Positions 17,789 through 26,580 of a DNA stretch of 64,000 nucleotides are shown here, one piece after another. The position numbers were made by a program, and so were the translations under genes. Each line of letters starts with the position of its first letter. Within the stretch, counting starts at the first letter, position 1. Under the pieces are notes generated by a model that worked only from the letters and a program-made list of their open reading frames with translations, was not told the origin of the DNA and made no database searches. Source of the stretch: Alteromonas sp. C1M14 (GTDB lineage: Bacteria; Pseudomonadota; Gammaproteobacteria; Enterobacterales; Alteromonadaceae); contig NZ_JAHKQF010000002.1 in the NCBI RefSeq assembly GCF_018860965.1, positions 62,001 to 126,000 on the forward strand, given 5' to 3'.

Positions 17789-17818
17789 AGCGCCTGATTT
17801 ATCAGGCGCTTTTTTTTG
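17789..17818. terminator. Rho-independent terminator shared by the S9 peptidase and rhombosortase genes
   Basis: A ten-bp palindromic stem, AGCGCCTGAT/ATCAGGCGCT, is followed by eight T on the plus strand. The stop codon of the convergent rhomboid gene (17802-17804) lies inside the stem. Confidence 0.85.
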
Positions 17819-18398
17819 CTAGTTTCATACCCAATCCGGGCATTATTAAAAACAACATGAAACCAGCAATACCACCGTAGAGATGAGCGTCGATGGCCAC
17901 GGTGGCGTTAATCAGATCGGCAATCTCTTGGGCACTACCAAACATTTGTTCGTAAGTTATTTTCCCTATGACGCCAGCAAGCAACAACCACCCCGAGTTG
18001 ATTTTTTTACGGATATCCATGCAGGCTCCCCATACAAATACGCCATGCAGTGCCCCAGAAAGGCCCGCGTAGCCAATAAGGGTAGGGGAGAAAAAGTAAA
18101 TACCTAAACTGGTCCCTAGGGCACACCAAGTAAACACTTTTATAAACCGTAAAGGACGATAATGGGGAAAGTGCAGCAGGGTTAACAAAATAAGCCCAGC
18201 CAGATTAAGCATTAAATGATTAAAGTTAGTATGAACGAGGTTACCGGTAAAAAGTCGCCACGTTTCCATGCCTTCAATGGCATAGCGGTCGTAGGCAAGC
18301 CATTCACTGGATAAGGGTTCAAAATAGCCCGCGATCAATACCAAACAGGCAATAACGAATGGACCGGTGTAGTAAGATAATTTAAATTTAGTCAGCAT
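17802..18398 (-). CDS. rrtA: Rhombosortase-like rhomboid-family intramembrane serine protease
   Basis: The approximately 198-residue protein has about six membrane segments. The active site is the rhombosortase variant of the rhomboid motif: G-L-S-G-A-L-H-G with the nucleophile S114 and H118, and the partner histidine H172 in IDAHLYGG. HTNFNHLMLN is the typical TM2 segment. Rhombosortases cleave and process exported proteins bearing a C-terminal GlyGly-CTERM tail; no such tail is seen in this window, so the substrates are elsewhere. I chose ATG 18398, which puts 11 residues before TM1; ATG 18434 or GTG 18446 are possible and none has a clear ribosome site. The final codons lie inside the terminator of the neighbour. 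Confidence 0.82.
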   Translation of the reverse strand: MLTKFKLSYYTGPFVIACLVLIAGYFEPLSSEWLAYDRYAIEGMETWRLFTGNLVHTNFNHLMLNLAGLILLTLLHFPHYRPLRFIKVFTWCALGTSLGIYFFSPTLIGYAGLSGALHGVFVWGACMDIRKKINSGWLLLAGVIGKITYEQMFGSAQEIADLINATVAIDAHLYGGIAGFMLFLIMPGLGMKLAKKSA

Positions 18399-18483
18399 CA
18401 ATTTTTTTAATTTACAGCGATAAATCGTTATCATACAAAAAAACACACTGACTTTGCCGACATTTTATAAAAAAGGGGGCCAT

Positions 18484-19248
18484 ATGAGTCTGGTATTAGC
18501 GCAGAATAAAAACCGTATCCTTACTATTAGCTTAAATCGCGCCGACAAGAAAAATGCAATAACCCTAGAGATGTACGCCCAGTTAGCAAGCCTATTGCAA
18601 ACGGCTGCCGACGATGACACTGTAAATGTTGTATTGCTAAAAGGCGAAGGTGGGTGTTTTAGTGCCGGCAATGATATCTCAGTGTTTGCCCAGCGGGATG
18701 AAGGCGATAGCATTTCTGAAATTGTGGCATTTATGGATGCATTGTTACACTTTCCCAAGCCGGTGGTTGCACAAGTTCAAGGTGTGGCAGTAGGCATTGG
18801 TACTACCTTATTGTTGCACTGTGATATGGTATATTGTGATCCTAACACTCAGTTTTGCCTACCGTTTATCAATTTAGGGTTAGTGCCAGAGTATGCGTCT
18901 AGTTATATACTTCCCCGTATCGCAGGGCGTCGAAAAGCCTGTGAGTGGTTAATGTTAGGGGAAATGTTCGGTGCCCAAGAGGCTCATCAGTTTGGTGTGG
19001 TCACGGCCATCGAATCACCTGAAAAACTCGCGGAAAAAGTGAGCTCAGTGTGTAATAAATTGGCGTCTAAACCGGTGTTTGCCATGACCCACACCAAGAA
19101 GCTGTTAACCACTGAACAAGATGCAATTCAACAACAAATAAACGAAGAACTTGATGTTTTCTTAGAAGCACTGAATACAGAAGCCGCCAAAGAAGCGTTT
19201 GATGCATTTATAAATAAGCGACCGTTAAATACGGAAAAATTCAAATAA
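18484..19248 (+). CDS. Enoyl-CoA hydratase/isomerase family protein
   Basis: The 254-residue crotonase-fold enzyme shows the oxyanion-hole segment GEGGCFSAGNDIS near residues 57-69 and the second conserved block KPVVAQVQGVAVGIGTTLLLHCD. Then comes FINLGLVPEYASSYILP, where the Glu is at the catalytic position of the isomerase-like branch. These enzymes hydrate trans-2-enoyl-CoA or shift double bonds during fatty acid breakdown. The ATG at 18484 has AAGGGGGC just ahead; an upstream ATG would add ten unrelated residues. The gene is 18 bases from gamma-glutamyltransferase and may share its transcript. Hydratase versus delta3,delta2-isomerase cannot be decided; the ASS context favours isomerase-like members. 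Confidence 0.9.
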   Translation: MSLVLAQNKNRILTISLNRADKKNAITLEMYAQLASLLQTAADDDTVNVVLLKGEGGCFSAGNDISVFAQRDEGDSISEIVAFMDALLHFPKPVVAQVQGVAVGIGTTLLLHCDMVYCDPNTQFCLPFINLGLVPEYASSYILPRIAGRRKACEWLMLGEMFGAQEAHQFGVVTAIESPEKLAEKVSSVCNKLASKPVFAMTHTKKLLTTEQDAIQQQINEELDVFLEALNTEAAKEAFDAFINKRPLNTEKFK

Positions 19249-19266
19249 AACAGAGGAACACTGACT

Positions 19267-21018
19267 TTGAAGTTTACTATGGGAACCTTGGCTTTCACAC
19301 TAAAGGCCGTTTGCTTTACCCTTGCTATCTCTCCTTTATCTTACGCTGTTGAGCGGAATGAACCAGAGGCCGCCACTGGGTTTGAACATAAGGTAGCGCA
19401 TGTTGCTGATGACTACATGGTGGTTGCAGCTAACCCTTATGCCTCATGGGCAGGTAAGAACATCATAGAAAAAGGCGGGTCGGCAATTGACGCAGCGGTC
19501 GCTGTACAGGCGATGCTTACCTTAGTTGAGCCTCAGTCTTCGGGCATTGGTGGTGGTGCGTTTATTCTGTATTGGGATAATACCACTAAAACATTACATA
19601 CCTTTGATGGCCGTGAAACGGCGCCAGCTGCAGTAAATCCTTATTGGTTTTTCAATGGTAAAAAGACCATGAAATGGATTGAGGCTGTGGTCGGTGGAAA
19701 ATCCGTAGGTGTTCCCGGTGCGCTGAAAGCATTGGAAACCGCACAGAGCGAATTTGGTAAGTTGCCTTGGAATGCATTATTTTCAGATGCAATTGAAACT
19801 AGCGAAAAAGGATTTCGGGTTTCACCCCGTTTGGCCCATCTTGTTGAGCTAGATAAACATCCTGGCTTGAGCAAGTTCCCAAGCAGTGCGACCTATTTTT
19901 ACCCTGCGGGACTGCCGTTAAAAGAAGGGACAATTAAAAAGAACAAAGCATTAGCTGAAACCCTGACTCATATTGCCGCAGAAGGGACAGATTATTTTTA
20001 TAAAGGTCCTGTGGCGGAAAAAATCGTTAAGGCGGTTAACAACGCAGCGGTTAATCCTGGAAAAATGACCCTTGAAGATCTCGCTAACTACACGGCACTT
20101 AAGAAAAAACCCGTGTGTGGTGATTATCGTACGCACAAAGTGTGTGGAATGGCGCCGCCAAGCTCCGGTGGTATTAATGTGTATCAAATTTTAAAATTAT
20201 TAGAGGGCCAAAACCTTGCTGCTATGTCGCCGGATAGCGCGGCATTCATTAATGTATTCGCTCAGGCCAGTGCTTTAAGCTTTGCAGACAGAGAAATGTT
20301 TGTGGCTGACAGCGATTTTGTGGATATCCCCTTTGCCTCACTGATCAATGCGCCGTATTTAACTCAGCGGGCAAAAAATATCGATCCTAAAAAACCATGG
20401 CATAAAGCGAAGCCCGGTCAGCCCTATACCCCTGAAAAGCTTACCCTTGGTATGAATTTGGAGCAACCGAATACCAGCCATTTTTCGATTGTGGATAAGG
20501 CCGGTAACGCCGTGTCTATTACTACCAGCATTGAGTTTATGTTTGGATCCGGCTTAATGGTTGACGGTTTTCTGCTGAATAATCAGTTAACCGACTTTTC
20601 CTTTAACCCTGAACGTGGCGGGTGGCCTGTGGCAAATCGTGTTGAGGCTGGAAAGCGTCCCCGTAGCGCCATGAGTCCAACCATGGTGTTTGATGATAAA
20701 GGAGACCTTGAATTGGTGGTAGGCTCACCGGGTGGTAGCCGTATTATCGATTATGTGGCCCAAACCATTATTGGCGTGCTGGATTTCAACCTGGATATTC
20801 AACAAGCCATTAATTTACCTCGGGTAACTAACCGAAATGACTATACGGCGCTAGAGAAGGGCACAGATATTGAAAATCTGAAACCTGAACTAGAAGCATT
20901 GGGTCATCCGGTGAAAGTCATGGATTTGAATTCGGGTCTCCATGGCGTGCAGATCAAAGACGGTAAACTCATCGGTGGCGCAGATCCTCGCCGTGAAGGT
21001 GTGGCCGTCGGTCAGTAA
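19267..21018 (+). CDS. ggt: Gamma-glutamyltransferase (glutathione hydrolase)
   Basis: The 583-residue precursor has an N-terminal signal peptide ending near SPLSYA, so it acts in the periplasm. It has the ggt block SSGIGGGAFILYW and DGRETAP in the large subunit, and the autocleavage site N-T-S-H-F with T403 as the future N-terminal nucleophile of the small subunit, followed by SITTSIEFMFGSGLMVDGFLLNN and the Gly-Gly pair in GSPGGSRI. It hydrolyses or transfers the gamma-glutamyl group of glutathione, recovering Cys-Gly. The start is TTG 19267, favoured by AGAGGAA nine bases upstream over ATG 19279. Only three bases separate its stop from the convergent lipoprotein gene. High certainty. Confidence 0.96.
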   Translation: MKFTMGTLAFTLKAVCFTLAISPLSYAVERNEPEAATGFEHKVAHVADDYMVVAANPYASWAGKNIIEKGGSAIDAAVAVQAMLTLVEPQSSGIGGGAFILYWDNTTKTLHTFDGRETAPAAVNPYWFFNGKKTMKWIEAVVGGKSVGVPGALKALETAQSEFGKLPWNALFSDAIETSEKGFRVSPRLAHLVELDKHPGLSKFPSSATYFYPAGLPLKEGTIKKNKALAETLTHIAAEGTDYFYKGPVAEKIVKAVNNAAVNPGKMTLEDLANYTALKKKPVCGDYRTHKVCGMAPPSSGGINVYQILKLLEGQNLAAMSPDSAAFINVFAQASALSFADREMFVADSDFVDIPFASLINAPYLTQRAKNIDPKKPWHKAKPGQPYTPEKLTLGMNLEQPNTSHFSIVDKAGNAVSITTSIEFMFGSGLMVDGFLLNNQLTDFSFNPERGGWPVANRVEAGKRPRSAMSPTMVFDDKGDLELVVGSPGGSRIIDYVAQTIIGVLDFNLDIQQAINLPRVTNRNDYTALEKGTDIENLKPELEALGHPVKVMDLNSGLHGVQIKDGKLIGGADPRREGVAVGQ

Positions 21019-21021
21019 AGG

Positions 21022-21486
21022 CTACATAAAATGATCCGGGTCGATGCGATCTACTTTCCAGTGGCCGTCTTCCCGGATCAACTTAACCGTGCGTAAATCT
21101 TCGATTTTATCATCGCCGTATGTACCACTAAAAAACAATGTTACTGTCGCTTCTTCAGCATACTGATTTCTGCCCACACGATTTGAGCCCTGAGGGGTGA
21201 TAGTTACCTCGTCATAGCGCAAATTAACAATATGACGCTGCACATTCCGATTAGAATGATAGCGTGTCAATATTCGAGTCATGCTTTGGGAACTTAACGC
21301 TAATGCCCCGTCAATATTGTCATCATGATAGATACTTTCCATGAAGCTAACCGCGGCGTAATCTGGGGTGTTATCGTCTAACATTCCGTAACGTCCTAGT
21401 CCTTCTTCTTGTTTTCCACAGGAAGCAAGTAACATGGAAAACACTGTGATGACGAAAATGTAAGTCGGTGGTAGCAGGCGTGCCAT
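21022..21486 (-). CDS. Small lipoprotein of unknown function
   Basis: The 154-residue protein has a lipoprotein signal (LLASC, Cys23), so it is lipid-anchored in the envelope. The mature part begins with a Gly/Glu-rich linker, then a helical segment with AAVSFMESIYHDDNIDGAL and a beta-rich end finishing GHWKVDRIDPDHFM. That helix-then-curved-sheet pattern, including a late W-K-V-D, resembles NTF2-like/DUF4878-type domains; this is an inference from pattern. It is convergent with ggt (three-base gap) and about 140 bases downstream of cysK on the same strand, with a terminator between. The function is unknown. Confidence 0.75.
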   Translation of the reverse strand: MARLLPPTYIFVITVFSMLLASCGKQEEGLGRYGMLDDNTPDYAAVSFMESIYHDDNIDGALALSSQSMTRILTRYHSNRNVQRHIVNLRYDEVTITPQGSNRVGRNQYAEEATVTLFFSGTYGDDKIEDLRTVKLIREDGHWKVDRIDPDHFM

Positions 21487-21572
21487 TATTTTTATTCCCT
21501 AAGGCAGAGATACATGAAGCGTACACGGTATCGAAAGATTTAATGTATACGTGTTATCTATAAGCATAATGA

Positions 21573-21606
21573 CAAAAAAAAAGCGGGGTGTGCACCCCGC
21601 TTTTTA
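21573..21606. terminator. Rho-independent terminator of cysK
   Basis: AAAAAAAAAGCGGGGTG-TG-CACCCCGCTTTTT forms a nine-bp GC-rich stem with A and T tracts on opposite sides, 17 bases past the cysK stop on the minus strand. It could work in both directions. Confidence 0.85.
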
Positions 21607-21622
21607 ACTATTTTGTTGTTGT

Positions 21623-22588
21623 TTACTGATTTTCTTCTTGTTCGCTGAATTCACCAGCAAAAAGAGGGCTACTTAGGTAACGTTCAGTACCACTGGGTAG
21701 AATAACCACGACAATTTTGTCTTTATTCTCTGGGCGTTCGGCAAAACGTTTTGCTGCAACCACCGCAGCGCCAGAAGAGATCCCAGCTAAAATGCCTTCT
21801 TCTTTAAGCAAACGGTGAGTCATTGCCATACATTCATCATTGCTAACCTGTTCAACTTCGTCAATTAACGACAGGTCTAGGTTACCTGGAATAAAGCCGG
21901 CGCCGATCCCTTGGATCTTATGAGGTCCAGGGGTCAATTCTTCGCCTTTCAATGCTTGGGTAATAACGGGCGAATCTGTAGGCTCTACAGCAATGGCGGT
22001 AATATCTTTACCTTGGGTTTTTTTGAGGTAACGGGTTACGCCCGTAAGGGTACCACCGGTACCGACACCTGCAACAAAGGCGTCTACTTTACCCTCGGTG
22101 GCTTGCCAGATTTCCGGTCCTGTGGTTTTCTCGTGGATCTCTGGATTCGCAGGGTTGTCAAACTGCTGTAATAATACGTACTTGTCTGGATCCGATGCCA
22201 CAATTTCTTGGGCCGCCGCAACCGCGCCTTTCATACCTTTTGGCGCTTCCGTTAATACCAAATTTGCACCTAAGGCTTTTAACAATTTACGGCGTTCTAA
22301 GCTCATGCTGCTGGGCATGGTTAAAGTCAATTTATAACCTCGAGAAGCAGCCACAAATGCTAAGGCAATGCCGGTGTTGCCACTTGTAGGTTCAACAATT
22401 TCTTTGCCTTCGCCTAACACGCCGCGCTTTTCTGCATCCCAAATCATGTTAGCACCAATACGGCATTTCACGCTAAAGCTCGGGTTTCGTGACTCTACTT
22501 TTGCGAATACATTGCCGCCGGTTACTCGATTCAGTTTTACCAACGGGGTGTTGCCGATAGATAATGAATTGTCGTCAAATACTTGCAT
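21623..22588 (-). CDS. cysK: Cysteine synthase A (O-acetylserine sulfhydrylase)
   Basis: The 321-residue PLP enzyme joins O-acetylserine and sulfide to make L-cysteine. The PLP lysine is K41 in [16 protein letters not shown], the substrate loop TSGNTG is near residue 69, and the phosphate-binding loop GTGGTLTGV is near 177. SSGAA near 269 contacts the pyridine nitrogen. Length and motifs match CysK rather than CysM. AAGGAAATATA lies just before the ATG. It is monocistronic with a strong terminator, and divergent from xdhC. A CysB site would be expected in 22589-22750, but I could not delimit one. High certainty. Confidence 0.96.
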   Translation of the reverse strand: MQVFDDNSLSIGNTPLVKLNRVTGGNVFAKVESRNPSFSVKCRIGANMIWDAEKRGVLGEGKEIVEPTSGNTGIALAFVAASRGYKLTLTMPSSMSLERRKLLKALGANLVLTEAPKGMKGAVAAAQEIVASDPDKYVLLQQFDNPANPEIHEKTTGPEIWQATEGKVDAFVAGVGTGGTLTGVTRYLKKTQGKDITAIAVEPTDSPVITQALKGEELTPGPHKIQGIGAGFIPGNLDLSLIDEVEQVSNDECMAMTHRLLKEEGILAGISSGAAVVAAKRFAERPENKDKIVVVILPSGTERYLSSPLFAGEFSEQEENQ

Positions 22589-22927
22589 TATATTTCCTTA
22601 CCTGGTTTGTCGTACCTGTAATTGATGGCAGTTAATCATGGTGCCAATGAAAAATGAACAGGTAACTGTTTTCACTTATATATAATTGGTGTCATTTGAG
22701 AAAATGAGAAGTGCTTTTTCGCTATAACATATTTAGATTTGCGCTGAAGCTGGTTTTTTAACCGAATGTAGCCACCTAACCATGGTTTGCAGGTGCTTTT
22801 CGCCTTTATATCAGCTTTTGAGGAAGACACGGGATATTTTGCGATTAAGAGGGTGGGTTTTCACGATGATTTCTGTGAAGCTAGTGATCGTATATTTCAT
22901 TGTTACCCATGGTATGAGACACAGATT
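22589..22927. promoter_or_regulatory. Divergent region between cysK and xdhC
   Basis: These 339 bases hold no convincing gene. The cysK ribosome site is at its left edge, and AT-rich stretches around 22670-22740 (including TATATATAAT) are probable promoter material. A plus-strand frame open from 22787 merely extends xdhC upstream without recognisable homology. Confidence 0.35.
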
Positions 22928-23908
22928 ATGAATCACCATATTTATCATGTTCTTTCTAACTGGTATCCCAGACGGGACGAAGGGAGATGGTTACTAGCAA
23001 CCATCGTATCAACCCAAGGTTCTTCGTATCGAAAAGCCGGTGCAATGATGCTATTTAGTGAACAAGGGACGCAGTTGGGTGTGGTGTCAGGGGGGTGTCT
23101 TGAGAGCGATATACTCCATCAAGCCCGCCGCTGCTGGGAGCGAAACGTATCTCGTATCGTCACCTACGACATGCAAGAGGAAGGTGACATAGCCTGGCGA
23201 TTAGGTTTAGGGTGCGGCGGAGAAGTAACGCTGCTATTACAGCCAATAAGCGCAGAGACAGACTATTTATCGTTGCCTAACGTGTTATCAGCGCTACAAA
23301 ATGCCGCCCCCTGTTCTTATGTACAACCTCTTCGAGAGGGTGAACCAAAAGCCGCGGTGTGTGACTCTCATCACCCTATTGCAGGGGAGTTTGTCTGCCA
23401 AGTGACACCGCCGCCGGTGTTAGCGATTTTAGGGGGCGGGGTAGATGCCATTCCCGTGTCCGATATAGCAACACGACTAGGGTGGCACGTATTGGTCAAC
23501 GATAGTCGCCCCCGTTACGCAAGAGCCAAGGATTTTACCTCTGCGACACAAACCACGGCATTACCTGCCAATGCTATCGAACAAGGGCCCTGGTACCACA
23601 AAGCTAACGGAGTCATTGTTATGCATCACCATGTGGGAATGGATGCCGATAGTTTACGTACGTTGGCGAAGGTCTCCCCAGAAAAGCTTCAATATCTAGC
23701 GTTACTTGGTCCGTGGCACCGAGCTGAGCGAGTGCTAGATGAAGCAGGGATCACGGAACAGGATTTACCCGTCAATCTATTTGCGCCGGCGGGATTATCT
23801 ATTGGTGGCGACCTGCCTGAATCCATCGCTTTGTCTATGCTGAGCCAGGCTCATGGGGTGTTTCATGACAAGCCCGCCGACGGGTTAAAAGGGAAACCAT
23901 GTCGATAA
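22928..23908 (+). CDS. XdhC-family molybdenum hydroxylase maturation factor
   Basis: The 326-residue protein has the N-terminal XdhC domain with GRWLLATIVSTQGSSYRKAGAMM, SGGCLESD near residue 60 and GLGCGGEV near 96. A C-terminal XdhC/CoxI Rossmann domain follows with ILGGGVDAIPV and later FAPAGLSIGGDLPESIA. Such proteins load sulfurated molybdenum cofactor into xanthine dehydrogenase-type enzymes. I chose ATG 22928 because the family homology begins there; the frame is open upstream to 22787. Its end overlaps mocA by ten bases, so the two are coupled. No molybdenum hydroxylase genes are in the window, so the client enzyme is encoded elsewhere. Confidence in the family is high. Confidence 0.9.
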   Translation: MNHHIYHVLSNWYPRRDEGRWLLATIVSTQGSSYRKAGAMMLFSEQGTQLGVVSGGCLESDILHQARRCWERNVSRIVTYDMQEEGDIAWRLGLGCGGEVTLLLQPISAETDYLSLPNVLSALQNAAPCSYVQPLREGEPKAAVCDSHHPIAGEFVCQVTPPPVLAILGGGVDAIPVSDIATRLGWHVLVNDSRPRYARAKDFTSATQTTALPANAIEQGPWYHKANGVIVMHHHVGMDADSLRTLAKVSPEKLQYLALLGPWHRAERVLDEAGITEQDLPVNLFAPAGLSIGGDLPESIALSMLSQAHGVFHDKPADGLKGKPCR

Positions 23909-24495
23909 AGCTAGCCGCTGTCATTCTTGCCGGTGGTGAAAGTGTCCGCTATCAGGGGAATAAGTTACTCAGCCGTCATCCATCTGGAAACGCACTTATC
24001 AATTATGTGCTAAAACAATATGCGCCCTTGTGTGCGGTTCCTCCTATTGTGGTAACAGGCCGCTATCACGACCGGTTACAGACAGGCCTTAGCCACGAAA
24101 ACTGTACTATTGTCCACAATGCACAATGGTCCTTAGGAATGGGAAGTAGTATCGCCCGTGGTGTAAAGGCCATAATGACCGTTGATGCAGACTCCCGCCC
24201 TAGCCATGTTATTGTGGGTACGGGAGATGGCGCTGCCATTACCACACACTCAATATATGGGCTAGTGGAACAGCTAAAACAAACGCCGAATTTACGTGTT
24301 GCCAGTGTGGTGATGGGAAGACGTATGTCGCCAGCTATCTTTCCCGCTAAGGATTTTTCCAAACTAGCGGCGTTAGCCGGCGAAAAAGGTGCAGCCCCCT
24401 TGTTACAATCACCTTCGGAGTGTATTGGGGTTGATCACCCGCAAGCGCGATGGGACATAGATACACCAGAAGATTGGTTGAAAATCCCCAGTTAG
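23899..24495 (+). CDS. MobA/MocA-like molybdenum cofactor nucleotidyltransferase
   Basis: The 198-residue protein carries the NTP-transferase loop LAGGESVRYQGNKLL at residues 10-24 and the second conserved segment GTGDGAAITTHS, where cytidylyltransferases usually have a D-x-P. The C-terminal HPQARWDIDTPEDW (D-I-D-T-P-E-D) closes the fold. MocA adds CMP, and MobA GMP, to molybdopterin cofactor. The xdhC neighbour, overlapped by ten bases, favours MocA-type cytidylylation for a xanthine-dehydrogenase-family client. It is followed 38 bases later by a rhomboid gene on the same strand. The exact nucleotide used is not settled. Confidence 0.85.
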   Translation: MSIKLAAVILAGGESVRYQGNKLLSRHPSGNALINYVLKQYAPLCAVPPIVVTGRYHDRLQTGLSHENCTIVHNAQWSLGMGSSIARGVKAIMTVDADSRPSHVIVGTGDGAAITTHSIYGLVEQLKQTPNLRVASVVMGRRMSPAIFPAKDFSKLAALAGEKGAAPLLQSPSECIGVDHPQARWDIDTPEDWLKIPS

Positions 24496-24533
24496 CGGTT
24501 TGAGTTTTCATCCCGCGTCCTCATATCTTCTAG

Positions 24534-25235
24534 ATGAAAACAAAAAACCAACGTGACGCCCTTATGCAATCACTGACGTTGAGTTCATTGTGCGTAATGG
24601 TGCTTTGGATTATACAGTCAGCCGGTGTGCTATTTGATTTACCCCTAACGTATTTAGGGATCACACCGCTGTCGTTGCGTGGCCTCGTTGGGGTAATGAG
24701 TGCGCCGTTAGTGCACGGCTCCTATGAGCATTTGTTTAATAACACCTTACCGTTAATCATTCTGGGTGGGGCACTGGTATATGGCTATCCCAAAACCCGG
24801 TTAAAAGCACTGGCGTTTTCTTGGCTGGGCTCGGGCATTGGCGTATGGCTGTGGGGACGACCATCAGTGCATGTGGGGGCCAGTGGAGTGGCCCATGGGT
24901 TGTTTTTTTACCTTTTTGTTATTGCCATTATGCGCCGAGATGCCCGTTCGGTGGGGCTCATGATGATCGCCTTTTTTCTTTACGGCGGCATGGTTATGAC
25001 CATTTTTCCTCGGGATCCCCATATCTCTTACGAAGCCCACTTTTTTGGCGCAATAGGCGGCACGTTGGCGGCTTTATTATTTGGCAGACAAGATCCCAAG
25101 CCCGTGGTTAAACAATATCAATGGGAACAAAGTGATGAAGAGGATCCCATTATTGGCGATGCTTGGCAGCAACACGCTGATGATTCCGGTTCAGCCACAC
25201 CATCTCATCATGATGACGACCCATGGCGACGTTGA
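24534..25235 (+). CDS. Rhomboid-family intramembrane serine protease
   Basis: The 233-residue protein has about six membrane segments. The active-site serine is S117 in GASGVAHG and the partner histidine is H169 in SYEAHFFGAIGG; HGSYEHLFNNTLPL is the TM2-type segment with the conserved His and Asn. The tail (about 188-233) is hydrophilic and rich in Asp, Glu and His. Rhomboids cut membrane proteins within the bilayer. The substrate is unknown, and the molybdenum-cofactor neighbours give no hint. The final 28 bases overlap the convergent MATE gene. It is clearly distinct from the rhombosortase-like gene at 17802-18398. Confidence 0.88.
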   Translation: MKTKNQRDALMQSLTLSSLCVMVLWIIQSAGVLFDLPLTYLGITPLSLRGLVGVMSAPLVHGSYEHLFNNTLPLIILGGALVYGYPKTRLKALAFSWLGSGIGVWLWGRPSVHVGASGVAHGLFFYLFVIAIMRRDARSVGLMMIAFFLYGGMVMTIFPRDPHISYEAHFFGAIGGTLAALLFGRQDPKPVVKQYQWEQSDEEDPIIGDAWQQHADDSGSATPSHHDDDPWRR

Positions 25236-26578
25236 ATATAAATCACTCTGCTGCCCAGCAAGATTGCTGCACAACTTAGTCCTACAATGATGCCTATCCA
25301 AAAACCTGCTGCCGAAAGCGGTTCATCGGTAAGCCAATCTGTTCTGCCTAAAATCAAGCCAGTGGGTAGTCCCACTAACCAGTAAGCGATAAAGGTAATA
25401 ATAAACATGGATGTGGTGTCTTTGTAACCACGCAATGCGTTGGCTGATAACACCTGAATCGCATCTGAAAACTGAAATATTGCCGCATAAATCAATAATG
25501 CGTTGGCTAATGCAAACACGGTTTCATCTTGGGTGTACAAAGCAATAATGGTGCTTTTAGCCAGCAGGGTAAAGCTTGCGGTGAGCGTGGCTACGCACAT
25601 GCCAATGGCTAAACCCGCTTTAACCACGGTTTTTGCCTGTGCGGGATTCTTTTGTCCCATTCTATAGCCCACCCTTATGGACAAGGCCATACCTAAACTT
25701 AGCGGGCACATAAACATGATAGCGCTAAAATTAAGGGCGATTTGGTGAGCCGCCACTGTGGTTGCACCAAAAGGAGCAAGCATCAGGGCGACAACAGCAA
25801 ACAGGGTAACTTCAAACAACAAGGTCATGGCCACAGGCAAGCCTAACTTGAATGTTCGCCAAATGGGCGTAACGGCGGGTAGATGAAGGCGATTGAAAAG
25901 TCCATAGCGTGTTAAGCGTCGAGAAACGCTGACGTACACCAACGAAGCAAAAAACATGGTGTAAATAACGATAGTGGTAGAGATACCACATCCTGCGCCC
26001 CCAAATGCTGGGATTGGGCCAACGCCGTAAATGAAAAGATAATTTCCTATCACATTACAGCCTAAGCCGATCAGCGTGATGGCCATGGTGGGCTTGGTTG
26101 TGCCTAAGCCTTCGCAATAATTACGTAGCCATTGATAGAGGGCAAAGCCGGGCATGGACAGTAATACGAATTGCACATAGTCAACGGTAATGGTGTATAA
26201 GGCTTCCTCCATGGGGAAAAGCGCCACTAATTGCGGTGTAAACGGCCAAATTAACAGAACAAGCAGACTAATGGCGAAGAGCAAATAGCCAGCCTGCTGG
26301 GCAGCGTGCGCGACCTGATCTGAATGACCCTTACCATGAAGCCGAGATAAGATAGGCGGAATGGCAAGGGCGACACCCTGTATAAAGCATTGCAATGGAA
26401 TAATGATGCTAAACCCAAGGGCCACAGCTGCCATATCGGTGGCGCTGTAATGCCCGGCCATAATCGTGTCGACGACGCCCATCAACATTTGTGTGATCTG
26501 GGCAATAAGCAACGGCCAGGCAAGGGAAATCAAGCGCCGGCTCTCAAGAACAAAGCGTGGGGACAACATGTTTTTCAT
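25208..26578 (-). CDS. MATE family multidrug/Na+ efflux transporter
   Basis: The 456-residue protein has twelve predicted membrane segments. The N-terminal MATE pattern SLAWPLLIAQITQMLMGVVDTIMAGHYSATDMAAVALG is followed by the matching second half starting near residue 240 (VAMTLLFEVTLFAVVALMLAPFG). This is the NorM branch, which exports cationic drugs and dyes against Na+ or H+. GAGTAAAA before the ATG lies inside the end of moeA, whose stop is two bases upstream, so the two genes share a transcript. The 3' end overlaps the convergent rhomboid gene by 28 bases. The substrate is not determined. Confidence 0.93.
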   Translation of the reverse strand: MKNMLSPRFVLESRRLISLAWPLLIAQITQMLMGVVDTIMAGHYSATDMAAVALGFSIIIPLQCFIQGVALAIPPILSRLHGKGHSDQVAHAAQQAGYLLFAISLLVLLIWPFTPQLVALFPMEEALYTITVDYVQFVLLSMPGFALYQWLRNYCEGLGTTKPTMAITLIGLGCNVIGNYLFIYGVGPIPAFGGAGCGISTTIVIYTMFFASLVYVSVSRRLTRYGLFNRLHLPAVTPIWRTFKLGLPVAMTLLFEVTLFAVVALMLAPFGATTVAAHQIALNFSAIMFMCPLSLGMALSIRVGYRMGQKNPAQAKTVVKAGLAIGMCVATLTASFTLLAKSTIIALYTQDETVFALANALLIYAAIFQFSDAIQVLSANALRGYKDTTSMFIITFIAYWLVGLPTGLILGRTDWLTDEPLSAAGFWIGIIVGLSCAAILLGSRVIYIQRRHGSSS

Positions 26579-26580
26579 TT

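Noticed and set aside
22787..22927. Upstream extension of xdhC
   Set aside because: The frame is open but the family homology starts at 22928; the extra residues have no recognisable match.
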